Positions 50,672 to 60,148 are shown, numbered from the stretch's first letter. The stretch is DNA of 64,000 nucleotides from G016756615 sp035556195 (GCA_035556195.1 DATMFK010000067.1:310001-374000), one strand, 5' to 3'. Notes: generated by a model from the sequence alone, not told the origin. A program made the numbers and translations.

Positions 50672-51777
50672 CAGACGTCCCTCCGCTCGAAATCGATGCG
50701 CGGATCGATCCACGTATAGGTCAGGTCCGAGATCAGGCTGACGATCAGGCCGATGAGCGCGAAGATGTAAAGATTGGCGAAAACGACGGGATAGTCACGA
50801 TCGAGCACCGAACGGAAGCCCAGAAGACCCAGCCCGTCGAGCGAGAAGATGTTCTCGATGAGCAGAGATCCGGTAAAGAAGGCCGAGATGAAGGCGCCGG
50901 GGAAACCGGCGATCACGATCAGCATCGCGTTGCGGAACACATGGCCGTAGAGCACCTGGCGTTCCGAAAGTCCCTTGGCGCGGGCCGTGGTGACATATTG
51001 CTTGCGGATCTCGTCGAGGAACGAGTTCTTGGTGAGCAGCGTCGTCGTTGCAAAGGCCGACAGCACCATTGCCGTCAGGGGCAGGGTGAGATGCCAGAAG
51101 TAATCGACGATCTTTCCCCACAACGAAAGCTGGTCCCAATTGTCGGACGTCAGGCCGCGCAGCGGGAACCAGTCCCAGAAGGACCCGCCGGCAAACAGTA
51201 CCATGAGAAGGATGGCAAAAAGGAAGCCGGGAATGGCGTAGCCGACAATGACCACGGCGCTCGTCCAGACGTCGAAGGCCGAGCCGTCGTGCACGGCCTT
51301 GCGGATTCCGAGCGGAATGGAGATCAGATAAGAGAGCAGCGTGATCCATAGGCCGATGGAAATGGACACCGGCATCTTCTCGATAATCAGGTCGACCACG
51401 GAAATGTCCCGGAAGAAGCTCTCTCCGAAATCGAAGCGGGCATAGTCCCAGACCATCTTGAAGAAGCGTTCGAGCGGCGGCTTGTCGAAACCGAACTGTT
51501 TCTCGAGCTGCGCGATGAACTCCGGGTCGAGACCTTGCGCGCCGCGATATTTCGACGAAATCTCGCTGCCCGGCTCAAAATTGCCGCCGGTGCCGCCGAG
51601 ATCCGCGCCGCCGCCTGTGAGGCGGCCCGCCGCGTCGCCGCCCTGACCGGTGATCTTGGCGATGACCTGCTCGACCGGGCCGCCCGGCGCGAACTGTATG
51701 ACGGCGAAAGAAACCGCCAGAATACCTAACAGCGTCGGGATCATCAGCAGGATGCGCCGTAGAATATAGGCGCCCAT
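50671..51777 (-). CDS. yejB: Peptide ABC transporter permease (YejB type)
   Basis: This 368-residue protein starts MGAYILRRILLMIPTLLGIL with the standard DppB/YejB N-terminal helix, has a Gly-rich periplasmic insertion (GGDAAGRLTGGGADLGGTGG region) and the loop motif TARAKGLSERQVLYGHVFRN near 265-285. Six helices are expected. It is the partner of YejE and is 54 nt downstream of the first YejA-like gene. Confidence 0.95.
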   Translation of the reverse strand: MGAYILRRILLMIPTLLGILAVSFAVIQFAPGGPVEQVIAKITGQGGDAAGRLTGGGADLGGTGGNFEPGSEISSKYRGAQGLDPEFIAQLEKQFGFDKPPLERFFKMVWDYARFDFGESFFRDISVVDLIIEKMPVSISIGLWITLLSYLISIPLGIRKAVHDGSAFDVWTSAVVIVGYAIPGFLFAILLMVLFAGGSFWDWFPLRGLTSDNWDQLSLWGKIVDYFWHLTLPLTAMVLSAFATTTLLTKNSFLDEIRKQYVTTARAKGLSERQVLYGHVFRNAMLIVIAGFPGAFISAFFTGSLLIENIFSLDGLGLLGFRSVLDRDYPVVFANLYIFALIGLIVSLISDLTYTWIDPRIDFERRDV

Positions 51778-51831
51778 CAGAAGCCGTCTCCCCTGTCGAA
51801 CATGTGGATCGCCCTCGTTGCGGGCCGCCTT

Positions 51832-53709
51832 TCAGCCTTTGCCAATTGCCTTTGCCTTCGCCTCGTCGAACCACCAGAGCGTCTCCACGGGAAAGCCGAA
51901 ATCCGGCTTTGGCTCCTTGAAGCCGAACATGTCCCAAAAGGCCGCCCGGTGATTCGGGGAATGGTAACTTGGAATCCAGTCCCATCGCGCGCGCAAGACA
52001 CGATCGAGGGCGAGCATCGCGGTCGTCAACTCGGCCCTATCCTGGGCGCGGCCGACCGCTTCGACAAGGGCGTCGATTGCGGGATTGGCGGTCCCCGGCA
52101 GATTCCTGGAACCAGGCAACGCGGCGGAGCGTGAATGAAGGAGGTTCTCGACCTCCTCTCGCGTCGGCGTCGGCGTGAAGGACAGGGCCATCGCGATCAG
52201 GTCGAAGTCGAAGTCGTTCTGTCGGGCCTGGTACTGCGCGGCGTCGACCATGCGGATCGAGGCGTCGATGCCGATCGCCCGCATATTCTCGACCCAGGGT
52301 GTGTCGACGCGGATGAAACCTTCGTCCTGCACGAGGATTTCGGCCGTGAGCCTTTCGCCCTTGCTGTCCTCGAGCATGCCATCCTTGCGCTGCCAGCCCG
52401 CTTCGGAGAGGAGCTTCAGTGCCTTGCCGAGCAATTTGCGGTCGCGTCCCGAGCCGTCGGATTTCGGCTGCGTGACGGCTTCGCCGAAAGCCGTTTCCGG
52501 GATGTCCTCGCGGAACGGCTCCAGCAAGGCGAGCTCGGCGGCGGTCGGAAGCCCTTCGGCGCGATACGGCGATCGCTCGAAAAGCGAATCCGAACGCTTG
52601 TAGGAGCCATAAAACAGATTGCGGTTCGTCCATTCGAAATCGAAGCAGAGTGCCATCGCCTCGCGCACCCGCCGGTCGCGGAAACGCTCGCGGCGCTGGT
52701 TGACGGCGTGGGCCTGCATGCTCGGCCGGAGGTCGCCGGGAAATTCGCGCTTGATGACCTTGCCTTGCGCTAGGGCCGGGAAATCATAGCCCGTCGCCCA
52801 GGTCCGTGCCGTGAACTCCTGCCGGAAGGTGACATCGCCTTTCTTGAACGCTTCGAAGCCTGCCTGCCTGTCGCGATAGAAGTCGATCCGGATCCGGTCG
52901 AAATTGTAGAGCCCGCGATTGACCGGCAGGTCGCGTCCCCAATAGTCTGCCACGCGTTCATATTCGATGGTCTGGCCGGCGCGCACGAGCCCCACCTTGT
53001 AGGGGCCGGAGCCGAGCGGAGCGTTCAACTGGCTGCCATCAAAGGGGTTCGCCGAGAAGAACGCCTTGGAGACGATCGGGAACGGAGCAATGTCGAGGAT
53101 GGTTCGCGCCGACTGCTTGCCCGAGAAGCCGAGGCGAAACACATGTGTATCCTCGGCGGTCGCCTCGGTCATTTGCCGCAACGACAGCAGGAGGCTCGGA
53201 TGCCCCTTTTCCTTGTAGAGCTTGAAGGAAAAGGCGACATCCTCGGCGGTCACGGGCGACCCGTCATGGAACTGCGCCTCGGGCCGCAGCCGGAAGGTGA
53301 AGCTGTTGCGGTCTTCCGAAGCGACGACGCTTTCCGCAAGCAACCCGTAAATGGCGTCTGGCTCGTCGAGCGCTCGCACCATGAGCGAATCGAAGCACAT
53401 TTCCATGCGCGGCGGCGCGTCGCCGCGCGGCACCAGGAAATTCAGCGTGTTGAAAGTGAGCGGGTTCTGGTTGAATACCCAGTTCGGCACGGAGAAATTG
53501 AACGTCCCGCCTTTCGGCGCATCGGGGTTCACATACTCGAAATGACGGAAGTCCGGCCCGTATTTCAGGTCACCGAAGGCCGAAAGACCATGAAGCGGGG
53601 TTGGGGCAGAGCTGGCGGCGAAACCCTTGCCAGCAAGCAGGGGCATCGCCGCGGCCGCGCCGCCAAGGGCCAGCAAGCCGCGCCGCGATATGCTGTGTTT
53701 CCATTTCAC
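51832..53709 (-). CDS. yejA: YejA-like extracellular solute-binding protein 1 (Tat)
   Basis: This 625-residue SBP family 5 protein starts with GTG at 53709, preceded by GGAGGAGC. The N-terminus has a Tat motif (SISRRGLLALGG) and a signal ending near AGKGFAAS. The YejA pattern follows: DAPKGGTFNFSVPN near 66-79, FHDGSPVTAEDVAFSFKLYK (split), DRRVREAMALCFDFEW near 330 and a C-terminal NHRAAFWDMFGF. It binds peptides for YejBEF. It directly precedes yejB and follows the second YejA-like gene by 91 nt. Confidence 0.93.
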   Translation of the reverse strand: MKWKHSISRRGLLALGGAAAAMPLLAGKGFAASSAPTPLHGLSAFGDLKYGPDFRHFEYVNPDAPKGGTFNFSVPNWVFNQNPLTFNTLNFLVPRGDAPPRMEMCFDSLMVRALDEPDAIYGLLAESVVASEDRNSFTFRLRPEAQFHDGSPVTAEDVAFSFKLYKEKGHPSLLLSLRQMTEATAEDTHVFRLGFSGKQSARTILDIAPFPIVSKAFFSANPFDGSQLNAPLGSGPYKVGLVRAGQTIEYERVADYWGRDLPVNRGLYNFDRIRIDFYRDRQAGFEAFKKGDVTFRQEFTARTWATGYDFPALAQGKVIKREFPGDLRPSMQAHAVNQRRERFRDRRVREAMALCFDFEWTNRNLFYGSYKRSDSLFERSPYRAEGLPTAAELALLEPFREDIPETAFGEAVTQPKSDGSGRDRKLLGKALKLLSEAGWQRKDGMLEDSKGERLTAEILVQDEGFIRVDTPWVENMRAIGIDASIRMVDAAQYQARQNDFDFDLIAMALSFTPTPTREEVENLLHSRSAALPGSRNLPGTANPAIDALVEAVGRAQDRAELTTAMLALDRVLRARWDWIPSYHSPNHRAAFWDMFGFKEPKPDFGFPVETLWWFDEAKAKAIGKG

Positions 53710-53800
53710 CGGCTGCTCCTCCACTGCGCAGAAGAGCGATGCCGAGCGGGCACGAAGCGCTGCAAGATCTTGCCCAAGCGGTCGATTCGAACCTCTGTGC

Positions 53801-55681
53801 TCAATTGGTGCTCTTGTACTTGGCGGCGAGCGCGGCTTCTTTCTCCTTGTCGATCCACCAGGAATCGATGTCCACGCCCACATAGCTCGGCTGCTTCTCA
53901 GGGATGCCGAACTTGTCCCAATAGGCGATCCACGCGACGGGATTGTGGTATTGCGGGACGACGTAAAAATTCCAGAGGAGGACCCGATCCAGTGCGTGCG
54001 TGGCGGCGACCAAGTCGTCACGATCCTTGGCGAAAACCACGCGCTCGACCAGCGCGTCGACAACGGGATCCTTGATTCCGATCAGGTTCCGGGAACCCTC
54101 GATGTCGGCCGCGGCGCCGCTCCAGAAATCCCGCTGCTCGTTGCCGGGCGACTGGGACTGCATCATCACATCCGTCACGCTGTCGAAATCGAAACTGCGC
54201 AGCCGGTTGATATACTGGCTGGTGTCGACGACCCGCAGCGTGGCGTTGATGCCGAGCTTGCGCAGATTGTCCATGTAGGGGCCGGCGATCCGCTCGTCGG
54301 TTGGGTCGCGGCCGAGGAACTCGATCCGGAACTGCTCTCCCTTGTCGTTGACGAGCTTGCCGCCCTGGTTCGTCCAGCCGGCCTGCTTGAAGAGATCGAG
54401 CGCCTTGCGGAGATTGGCACGTGTCGCCTGCGGGCTGTCGAAGACCGGCAGCTTGAATTCCTGCGTGAACAGTTCCGGCGGCAGCTTGTCCCTGTACTGT
54501 TCCAGGATTTCCAGTTCCTTGCCCTGCGGCAGGCCGCTGGAGGCCAGCGGACCTCCTTCGAAATAGCTGTTGGTGCGAGCATAAAGACCGTAGAAAAGCG
54601 TCCGGTTCATGCTCTCGAAATCGAAGGCATAGGTCAGTGCCTCTCGCACGCGCCGGTCCTGGAATTGAGGACGGCGCAGGTTCAGCACGAAGCCCTGCAT
54701 CGCCTCGCCCGCAGTCTGCTGAAATTCCTGCTTCTTCACATCGCCGGCCGTGAAGGCCGGAAAGTTGTATTCGGTGGCCCAGCGCCTCGCGCTGTTTTCG
54801 GCCCTGACGTCGTTGTAGCCGCCCTTTGTGAAAGCCTGCCAATTGGCGTTGTCGTCCTGGAAATAGACGTAACGGCGCCGGTCGAAGTTCTGCCGGCCGA
54901 CATTGACCGGCAGGTTCGCTGCCCAATAGTCGGGCACGCGGCTCCAGACGATCTCGGATCCGGGCTTGAAGCTCTCGATCTTGTATGCGCCGGAGCCCAA
55001 TGGCGGCTCGAGCGTAGGCTGCGTGATGTCGCGTTTCTTGCCGGAGGCGTCCGTGCCCTCCCACCAATGCTTCGGCAGCACGGCGAGGTCGCCCATGATA
55101 TGGGGCAGCTCGCGGTTGCCTTTCTGGTCGAATTTGAACTGGACTTCCCGCTCCGAGAGCGCCACCGCTTCCGTGACGTTGTGGAAATACCGATTGTACA
55201 TCGGGCTGTTGGTCTTCAGCACCTGCAGCGACCAGACGACGTCTTCGGCGGTGATCGGCTTGCCGTCGTGCCAGCGCGCCTTTGGGTCGATTCGGTAGGT
55301 GGCCGACGAATAGTCGTCCGGATACTGGAATGCTTCGGCGATCAGAGGATGGCTGGTGCCAGGCTCGTCGAGCGCCTGGCTCATCAGCGTCTCATAGAGC
55401 AGGCCGCCGCCGAGTTCGGCGAATCCAGCCGCCGGCGTGCCGCGCGGGATGAAAGGATTGAAACTGTCGAATGTGCCCATCACCGTGGAGTTGAGGGTGC
55501 CGCCCTTGGGGGCGTTCGGGTTTACATAGTCGTAACGCTCGAACCCGTTTTCGTATTTCGAGGAGCCGATTAGCGACGAAACAGTGCGCCATTCATCCGC
55601 TGAGGCGGAGACAAGCCCCAGGCCGAGCAACAGCGCGGCAAGGCCCGTCCTGCGGAGAATCCGGTTTGCTCCTACTGCCAT
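53801..55681 (-). CDS. YejA-like extracellular solute-binding protein 2 (Sec)
   Basis: This 626-residue protein is homologous to the downstream YejA-like protein: NAPKGGTLNSTVMG, WHDGKPITAEDVVWSLQVLK (split), DRRVREALTYAFDFESMNR (near 335) and WIAYWDKFGIPEKQ at the end. Its signal peptide (ILRRTGLAALLLGLGLVSAS) lacks a full Tat motif, so Sec export is more likely. It is first in the operon, with GGAGGA before ATG 55681. Two binding proteins on one permease would widen the substrate range. The degree of divergence by eye indicates an old duplication. Confidence 0.93.
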   Translation of the reverse strand: MAVGANRILRRTGLAALLLGLGLVSASADEWRTVSSLIGSSKYENGFERYDYVNPNAPKGGTLNSTVMGTFDSFNPFIPRGTPAAGFAELGGGLLYETLMSQALDEPGTSHPLIAEAFQYPDDYSSATYRIDPKARWHDGKPITAEDVVWSLQVLKTNSPMYNRYFHNVTEAVALSEREVQFKFDQKGNRELPHIMGDLAVLPKHWWEGTDASGKKRDITQPTLEPPLGSGAYKIESFKPGSEIVWSRVPDYWAANLPVNVGRQNFDRRRYVYFQDDNANWQAFTKGGYNDVRAENSARRWATEYNFPAFTAGDVKKQEFQQTAGEAMQGFVLNLRRPQFQDRRVREALTYAFDFESMNRTLFYGLYARTNSYFEGGPLASSGLPQGKELEILEQYRDKLPPELFTQEFKLPVFDSPQATRANLRKALDLFKQAGWTNQGGKLVNDKGEQFRIEFLGRDPTDERIAGPYMDNLRKLGINATLRVVDTSQYINRLRSFDFDSVTDVMMQSQSPGNEQRDFWSGAAADIEGSRNLIGIKDPVVDALVERVVFAKDRDDLVAATHALDRVLLWNFYVVPQYHNPVAWIAYWDKFGIPEKQPSYVGVDIDSWWIDKEKEAALAAKYKSTN

Positions 55682-55786
55682 TACAATCCTCCGACTGCGG
55701 TTCGTTTGTTCGCCGGTCAATTTAGACAATCCGTCCGCCATGGGAACCTGGCGTGCGTCCTGATCGTGGCGATGAGATTCTCTAAC

Positions 55787-55815
55787 AAAAAAGCCGGGCA
55801 GAACCCGGCTTTTTC
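55787..55815 (-). terminator. Intrinsic terminator after the cytochrome c gene
   Basis: GCCGGG (55793-55798), loop CAGAA, CCCGGC (55804-55809), flanked by A-runs on the left and T-runs on the right, so it can also act in both directions. On the minus strand the stem is followed by TTTTTTG. It lies 24 nt after the cycM stop and about 105 nt upstream of the second YejA-like start. Confidence 0.85.
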
Positions 55816-55839
55816 ATGAATTCCTGGATTACATTTTTG

Positions 55840-56520
55840 TCATTGTGCCGGGGCCGGCTGTGCGGGCGCTCCGCCTTCGGCCGGTGCAGCGCCTTGTGTC
55901 GGTGCCGAACCGCCTTCCGCAGGAGCCGCTCCCGGAGCAGAGGCATCGGTCGGCGCCGGGGCCGCGCCCGCCTCGGGCAGCGGTGCGGGGTTGTCGGCCG
56001 TGGTGCGAAGGTATGCGATCAGGTTGGCGCGTTCGTCAGCCTTCTTGACGCCGGCGAAGCCCATGGCCGTGCCCTTGATGTAGCCCTTCGGGGACGCGAG
56101 GAAGTGGTTGAGGTGGTCGTAGTCCCAGACGACCGAGCCACCCTGGGAGAATTCCTTCATGGCCCCCGAGTAGGAGAAGCCTTCATGCGAGGCGATCGGA
56201 CGGTTCACAATGTTCCAGAGATTCGGGCCGACCTTGTTGGCGCCGCTCTTGTCGTCGGTATGGCAGGCTGCGCACTTCTTGAAGACGGCCTCGCCAGCGG
56301 CCGGATCGGCCTTGGCCAGAAGGGCTGCGATCGGCTCTTCGGCGGGCGCTTCGGCTGCCCCTCCGCCGCCGGCTTCCGGTTCCGCGGCCTCGATCGCGAA
56401 GCCCGGCTTTTCCGGATGCGGGGTGGCGAAGATTGAATCCGAAACGATGCCAACCGAGAAAATGACGAAAACGGTCGCCAGCAGCGCCCCGATCACCTTG
56501 TTGAATTCAAAAGAGTCCAT
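55840..56520 (-). CDS. cycM: Membrane-anchored cytochrome c (CycM type)
   Basis: This 226-residue protein starts MDSFEFNKVIGALLATVFVI with an uncleaved N-terminal helix (residues ~9-28), an Ala/Glu-rich linker, and a class I cytochrome c domain (~70-175): haem-binding CAACH near 84-88, and the axial Met in KGTAMGFAG near 147-155. CycM-type cytochromes carry electrons between complex III and the oxidase. An extra ~45-residue Ala/Pro/Gly-rich C-terminal tail with repeated APAEGG follows. The promoter region is shared with divergent kdsB. Confidence 0.92.
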   Translation of the reverse strand: MDSFEFNKVIGALLATVFVIFSVGIVSDSIFATPHPEKPGFAIEAAEPEAGGGGAAEAPAEEPIAALLAKADPAAGEAVFKKCAACHTDDKSGANKVGPNLWNIVNRPIASHEGFSYSGAMKEFSQGGSVVWDYDHLNHFLASPKGYIKGTAMGFAGVKKADERANLIAYLRTTADNPAPLPEAGAAPAPTDASAPGAAPAEGGSAPTQGAAPAEGGAPAQPAPAQ

Positions 56521-56704
56521 TCGCCCTGAGGCTCCCTTTCCCCGCCGCAGGCCTCGCCGCGCCGTATAGATTCCATTGCCGGCCGAAGCCGCTCAAATCG
56601 CGCGGGAAACTAGGTCTTTTGCTTCCCCCTTGCAACACATATAAGGGCCCATCCAGTGAGACCTTTTGCCACCACCAGACAGCCCTTTTCCGTCGAGTTA
56701 TCCA

Positions 56705-57442
56705 ATGTCCGTCCTCATACTTGTCCCGGCCCGGATGGCCTCGACCCGCCTGCCGGGCAAACCGCTGGCCGATATCGCGGGCCGGCCGATGATCGTCCAC
56801 GTGGCGGCGCGTGCTTCCGAGAGCGGACTTGGCAGGGTCGTGGTGGCGACGGATACCGAAGCCGTGGCCCAGGCCGTGCGCGCAGGCGGCTTCGAAGCCG
56901 TCATGACCCGCGCTGATCACCAGTCCGGCTCGGACCGCATTTTCGAGGCCCTGGGAAAACTGGACCCGAAAGGCGGGATCGAAATCGTGGTCAATGTCCA
57001 GGGCGATCTGCCGACCGTCGAGGCTCAGACGGTCCGCGCCGCGCTGGCGCCGCTCGAGAACCCGGCCGTCGATATCGCGACGCTTGGCGTGGAGATCCGG
57101 CGCGAGGCCGAAAAGAGCAATCCCAACGTGGTCAAGATCGTGGGCTCGCCGGTGTCGGCTTCCAGGCTGCGCGCACTCTATTTCACGCGTGCGACAGCGC
57201 CCTGGGGGGAGGGTCCCCTCTATCACCATGTCGGCCTCTATGCCTATCGGCGCGCAGCGCTGGAGCGCTTCGTGTCGCTCGTGCCTTCCGTGCTGGAGAA
57301 GCGCGAAAGCCTGGAACAGCTGAGGGCGTTGGAAGCCGGCATGCGTATCGACGCCGAGATCGTCCGGTCTGTGCCGCTAGGCGTCGACACGCCCGAAGAT
57401 CTGGAACGCGCCAGGGAAATACTCTCACCTCGACAGGACTGA
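56705..57442 (+). CDS. kdsB: 3-deoxy-manno-octulosonate cytidylyltransferase
   Basis: This 245-residue enzyme makes CMP-Kdo for lipid A core assembly. It begins MSVLILVPARMASTRLPGKP with the nucleotide-binding VPARMxSTRLPGKPL motif, and holds the TDTEAVAQAVRAGG, TRADHQSGSDRI and NVQGDLPTVEA motifs near 100-110. The ATG at 56705 gives the usual length. It is 2 nt from pheA, so they form one unit. A TATAAG (56640-56645) preceded by TTTTGC suggests a promoter. Confidence 0.95.
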   Translation: MSVLILVPARMASTRLPGKPLADIAGRPMIVHVAARASESGLGRVVVATDTEAVAQAVRAGGFEAVMTRADHQSGSDRIFEALGKLDPKGGIEIVVNVQGDLPTVEAQTVRAALAPLENPAVDIATLGVEIRREAEKSNPNVVKIVGSPVSASRLRALYFTRATAPWGEGPLYHHVGLYAYRRAALERFVSLVPSVLEKRESLEQLRALEAGMRIDAEIVRSVPLGVDTPEDLERAREILSPRQD

Positions 57443-57444
57443 TC

Positions 57445-58311
57445 ATGCCGCCGAAAACAAACCGAATATCGTTCCAGGGGGAACCCGGCGCCAATTCCGA
57501 CACGGCGTGCCGCAATGTCTATCCGGATATGGAGCCTCTCCCCTGTCCGACATTCGAAGACGCCTTCAACGCGGTGGAGACGGGCAAGGCGGATCTCGCC
57601 ATGATCCCCATCGAGAATACGATCGCAGGCCGCGTGGCCGACATCCATCACCTCCTGCCCGAGTCCCGCCTGCACATCGTGGGCGAGTATTTCCTACCCA
57701 TCCATTTCCAATTGATGGTACTGCCCGGCCGCAAGATCGAGGACATCAAATCCGTCTACAGCCACATCCATGCCCTCGGCCAATGTCGCAAGGTGATCCG
57801 CAAGCACCGCTGGAAACCGATGGTCGCCGGCGACACGGCAGGCGCGGCGCGCGTGGTTGCGGAAGAGGGCAACCCGCACAACGCGGCGCTCGCTCCCCGG
57901 CTTGCCGCTTCCCTCTACGGACTGGACATCGTGGCGGAGAATGTCGAGGACACGGACAACAACGTCACCCGTTTCGTGGTGCTGTCGAAGACCGAATCCT
58001 GGACGCAGCGCATCGACAGCTCGAAGCGTGTCATGACCACCTTCGTCTTCCGGGTGCACAACATCCCGGCGGCGCTTTACAAGGCCATGGGCGGGTTCGC
58101 CACTAATGGCGTCAACATGACCAAGCTGGAGAGCTACCAGCTCGGCGGCAAGTTCTTCTCGAGCCAGTTCTACGCCGACATCGAGGGCCATCCAGACGAC
58201 GTCAACGTCGCCCAGGCGCTGAAGGAGCTGCGCTTCTTCTCACGAGAGGTCCGCATACTCGGCGTTTACGAGGCGCATCCGTTCCGGGACACCCAGACCA
58301 ACGACGACTGA
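57445..58311 (+). CDS. pheA: Prephenate dehydratase
   Basis: This 288-residue enzyme converts prephenate to phenylpyruvate in phenylalanine biosynthesis. The catalytic part (~5-185) begins ISFQGEPGANSDTAC and contains IPIENTIAGRV near 53-63, and NNVTRFVVLSK (TRF motif) near 172-182. An ACT domain (~198-275: TTFVFRVHNIPAALYKAMGG, then NMTKLESYQ) gives feedback control by Phe. It is monofunctional, with no chorismate mutase domain, as usual in Rhizobiales. Confidence 0.95.
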   Translation: MPPKTNRISFQGEPGANSDTACRNVYPDMEPLPCPTFEDAFNAVETGKADLAMIPIENTIAGRVADIHHLLPESRLHIVGEYFLPIHFQLMVLPGRKIEDIKSVYSHIHALGQCRKVIRKHRWKPMVAGDTAGAARVVAEEGNPHNAALAPRLAASLYGLDIVAENVEDTDNNVTRFVVLSKTESWTQRIDSSKRVMTTFVFRVHNIPAALYKAMGGFATNGVNMTKLESYQLGGKFFSSQFYADIEGHPDDVNVAQALKELRFFSREVRILGVYEAHPFRDTQTNDD

Positions 58312-58516
58312 TGGGAACGGACCGCCCGCCAGTGCGACCGGCATTGCTTGGGGAGACCTGTCGTATGCGTACTGACCAGCCAAGGATGGCCGCGAGGCGA
58401 CCATACAGGAACGCGTGCATTCGATAGGCGAATGCGCGGGGAGAGAAGTCCGGCCGGACAGTGCCGGGTTCCTTGCGACCGATCGAAGATCGACGCCGAT
58501 GGTCTCACACCATGGA
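58312..58516. other. Intergenic region with hairpin between convergent pheA and nudC
   Basis: No gene is visible. A 10-bp stem with one G-T wobble (58414-58423 with 58429-58438, core GCATTCG/CGAATGC) is placed to act as a terminator for either gene, without a clear T-run. A second small hairpin CGATC-GAA-GATCG lies near 58481-58493. Confidence 0.4.
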
Positions 58517-59458
58517 CTAGCTGCTCTCGGCCCAGGCGCGAATCAGGTGGTGGGCGATCGCGGCCTTGGGAGGCACGACGATGCCGCTGGTCGATGAACC
58601 GGCGAGAATGTCGAGCACTTCGCGCCGGGTGAACCAGCGGCAATCCTCCAGTTCCCTGGAATCGTAGCGCAGATCCTCGTTCAGCGCCTCGCCGAAGCAC
58701 CCGATCATCAGGGAATAGGGGAACGGCCAGGGCTGGCTCGCATGATAGACGACGCGGCCGAGCCGAATTCCCGATTCCTCGTGGACTTCCCGCCGCACGG
58801 CGTCCTCGATCGTTTCTCCGGGCTCGATGAACCCGGCAAGCGCGGAATACATGCCCGGCGCGAAATGCGGGCTGCGGCCGAGAACGCAACGCTCGGGCGT
58901 CACGGCAAGCATGATGGCGACGGGGTCGGTGCGCGGGAAATGCTCGCTGCCGCATGCGGAACACACGCGTTTGTAGCCGCCGGCGCGCATTTCGGTCGGC
59001 GAGCCGCATTTTCCGCAGAAGCGATGATTGGCGTGCCAAGCCATCAGTGCGCCGGCCTGCGCCAGTGCACCGAGCCCCTCGTGGTCGAGCAGGCCCTGAA
59101 CGTTGACCGAGCGGTAGTCGATCGCCTTGACCCCTTCGGGCAGGAATTCGAGCTCGATGCCGGCGGGCGCCGCGAGCAGCGGACCGCTGGCCGACCAGCC
59201 GAGCAGGACGGCCTGATCGAGCCTCGGCGCGAGCGCCTCGGATTCCGCCAAGCCGTAGTAGGGGTCGAACCCTTCGTCATTGAGCTTCAGGCAGATGCGA
59301 CCGCCTGTGACCAGCAGGAGCCTGGCGGAGGGGTCGGCAAGTGCCTTCTCGGCGGAATCGTCGCCCCGGGTTTCAGACTGGCGGTCGATCCTGTTGCCGG
59401 CAAATCCGACGAACCGGCTGGGTTCGTGCGGCGGCGCGTCGAAGAGAGAAAATGTCAT
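58517..59458 (-). CDS. nudC: NAD(+) diphosphatase
   Basis: This 313-residue Nudix hydrolase splits NADH to NMNH and AMP and removes NAD caps from RNA. It has a zinc ribbon (CGKCG near 147-151 and CSACG near 162-166) and a Nudix box GFIEPGETIEDAVRREVHEE near 206-225, followed by the NudC-type SQPWPFPYSLM (near 239-249). ATG 59458 is preferred; an upstream extension would overlap the HIT gene. It is 16 nt downstream of the HIT protein gene. Confidence 0.93.
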   Translation of the reverse strand: MTFSLFDAPPHEPSRFVGFAGNRIDRQSETRGDDSAEKALADPSARLLLVTGGRICLKLNDEGFDPYYGLAESEALAPRLDQAVLLGWSASGPLLAAPAGIELEFLPEGVKAIDYRSVNVQGLLDHEGLGALAQAGALMAWHANHRFCGKCGSPTEMRAGGYKRVCSACGSEHFPRTDPVAIMLAVTPERCVLGRSPHFAPGMYSALAGFIEPGETIEDAVRREVHEESGIRLGRVVYHASQPWPFPYSLMIGCFGEALNEDLRYDSRELEDCRWFTRREVLDILAGSSTSGIVVPPKAAIAHHLIRAWAESS

Positions 59459-59474
59459 GAGAACATGCTCTGGA

Positions 59475-59894
59475 TTATAGTGCCTGGCGAAGTCGTTGCG
59501 AAAAGACGTGAAGGTCTTCGCGGCGATAGGGTTCGCGCACGCCGTGCCCCCATACAGGCCCCGGCCAGGCAGCATCCCCTTCGGATCGCGCGACAACATG
59601 CACATGAAGTTGGCGAACGATGTTGCCGAGGGCGCCACTGTTAATCTTGGTGCAGCCGGTGACCCTTTTCATCGCCTGGGCCACCATGTTGGTCTCGAAG
59701 GTGAGCATGGCTTGATCGAGCGGCGTCAGGTCGTGAATCTCCTCCGCACCCGGCCGCTGCGGCACCAGCAGCACCCATGGCCAGCGGCAATCGTTCATCA
59801 GCCGTAACTCACACAGGCCAAGCCAGATGACCGGCTCGCTGTCGGCCTCAAGCCGCGCATCAAGCGCGAATCCGGTCGTACGAACCGGCATCAT
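59475..59894 (-). CDS. HIT family protein
   Basis: This 139-residue protein belongs to the histidine-triad superfamily with the motif RQLHVHVVAR near 106-115, where the pattern is H-x-H without a third His. The domain also has MNDCRWPWVLLVPQR near 32-46 and KINSGALGNIV near 92-102. HIT proteins hydrolyse or transfer nucleotides. AAGGAAAAGCCG precedes ATG 59894; an ATG 15 nt upstream is possible. Co-directional with nudC, suggesting nucleotide metabolism. Confidence 0.88.
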   Translation of the reverse strand: MMPVRTTGFALDARLEADSEPVIWLGLCELRLMNDCRWPWVLLVPQRPGAEEIHDLTPLDQAMLTFETNMVAQAMKRVTGCTKINSGALGNIVRQLHVHVVARSEGDAAWPGPVWGHGVREPYRREDLHVFSQRLRQAL

Positions 59895-60113
59895 CGGCTT
59901 TTCCTTCATATCCCTCCGCGAAAGTTGGCTTGCTGTCTATCCATACCAAACACAGCCAACGCCGCTTCAAGCAGGCGAAGCCGGTCCCTCGACGGGTTCG
60001 ACGCAATTCCGCATCCGATCTCGGAATCTACGCTAGAGCGGCCGTTATCGACCTGCAAGTGGTTCTGTGGCCGGTTCAGCGCTGTAAAATGCCGGCGGAG
60101 ATTTCCTGCGGGG

Positions 60114-60142
60114 TTGCAATTCGATGCCGGATTGCCGATATG
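60114..60142 (+). promoter_or_regulatory. Promoter of the SRP RNA gene
   Basis: TTGCAA (60114-60119) and GATATG (60137-60142) are separated by 17 nt and lie 7 nt before the first base of the SRP RNA stem at 60149. This position makes the pair a convincing promoter despite the weak -10. Confidence 0.6.
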
Positions 60143-60148
60143 GGGCGC

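Noticed and set aside
53627..55573. 648-codon open frame on the plus strand
   Set aside because: Antisense to the second YejA-like gene; no recognisable pattern.
58312..58516. Small RNA gene between pheA and nudC
   Set aside because: Hairpins are present but no promoter or known RNA family is recognisable; terminator function is simpler.
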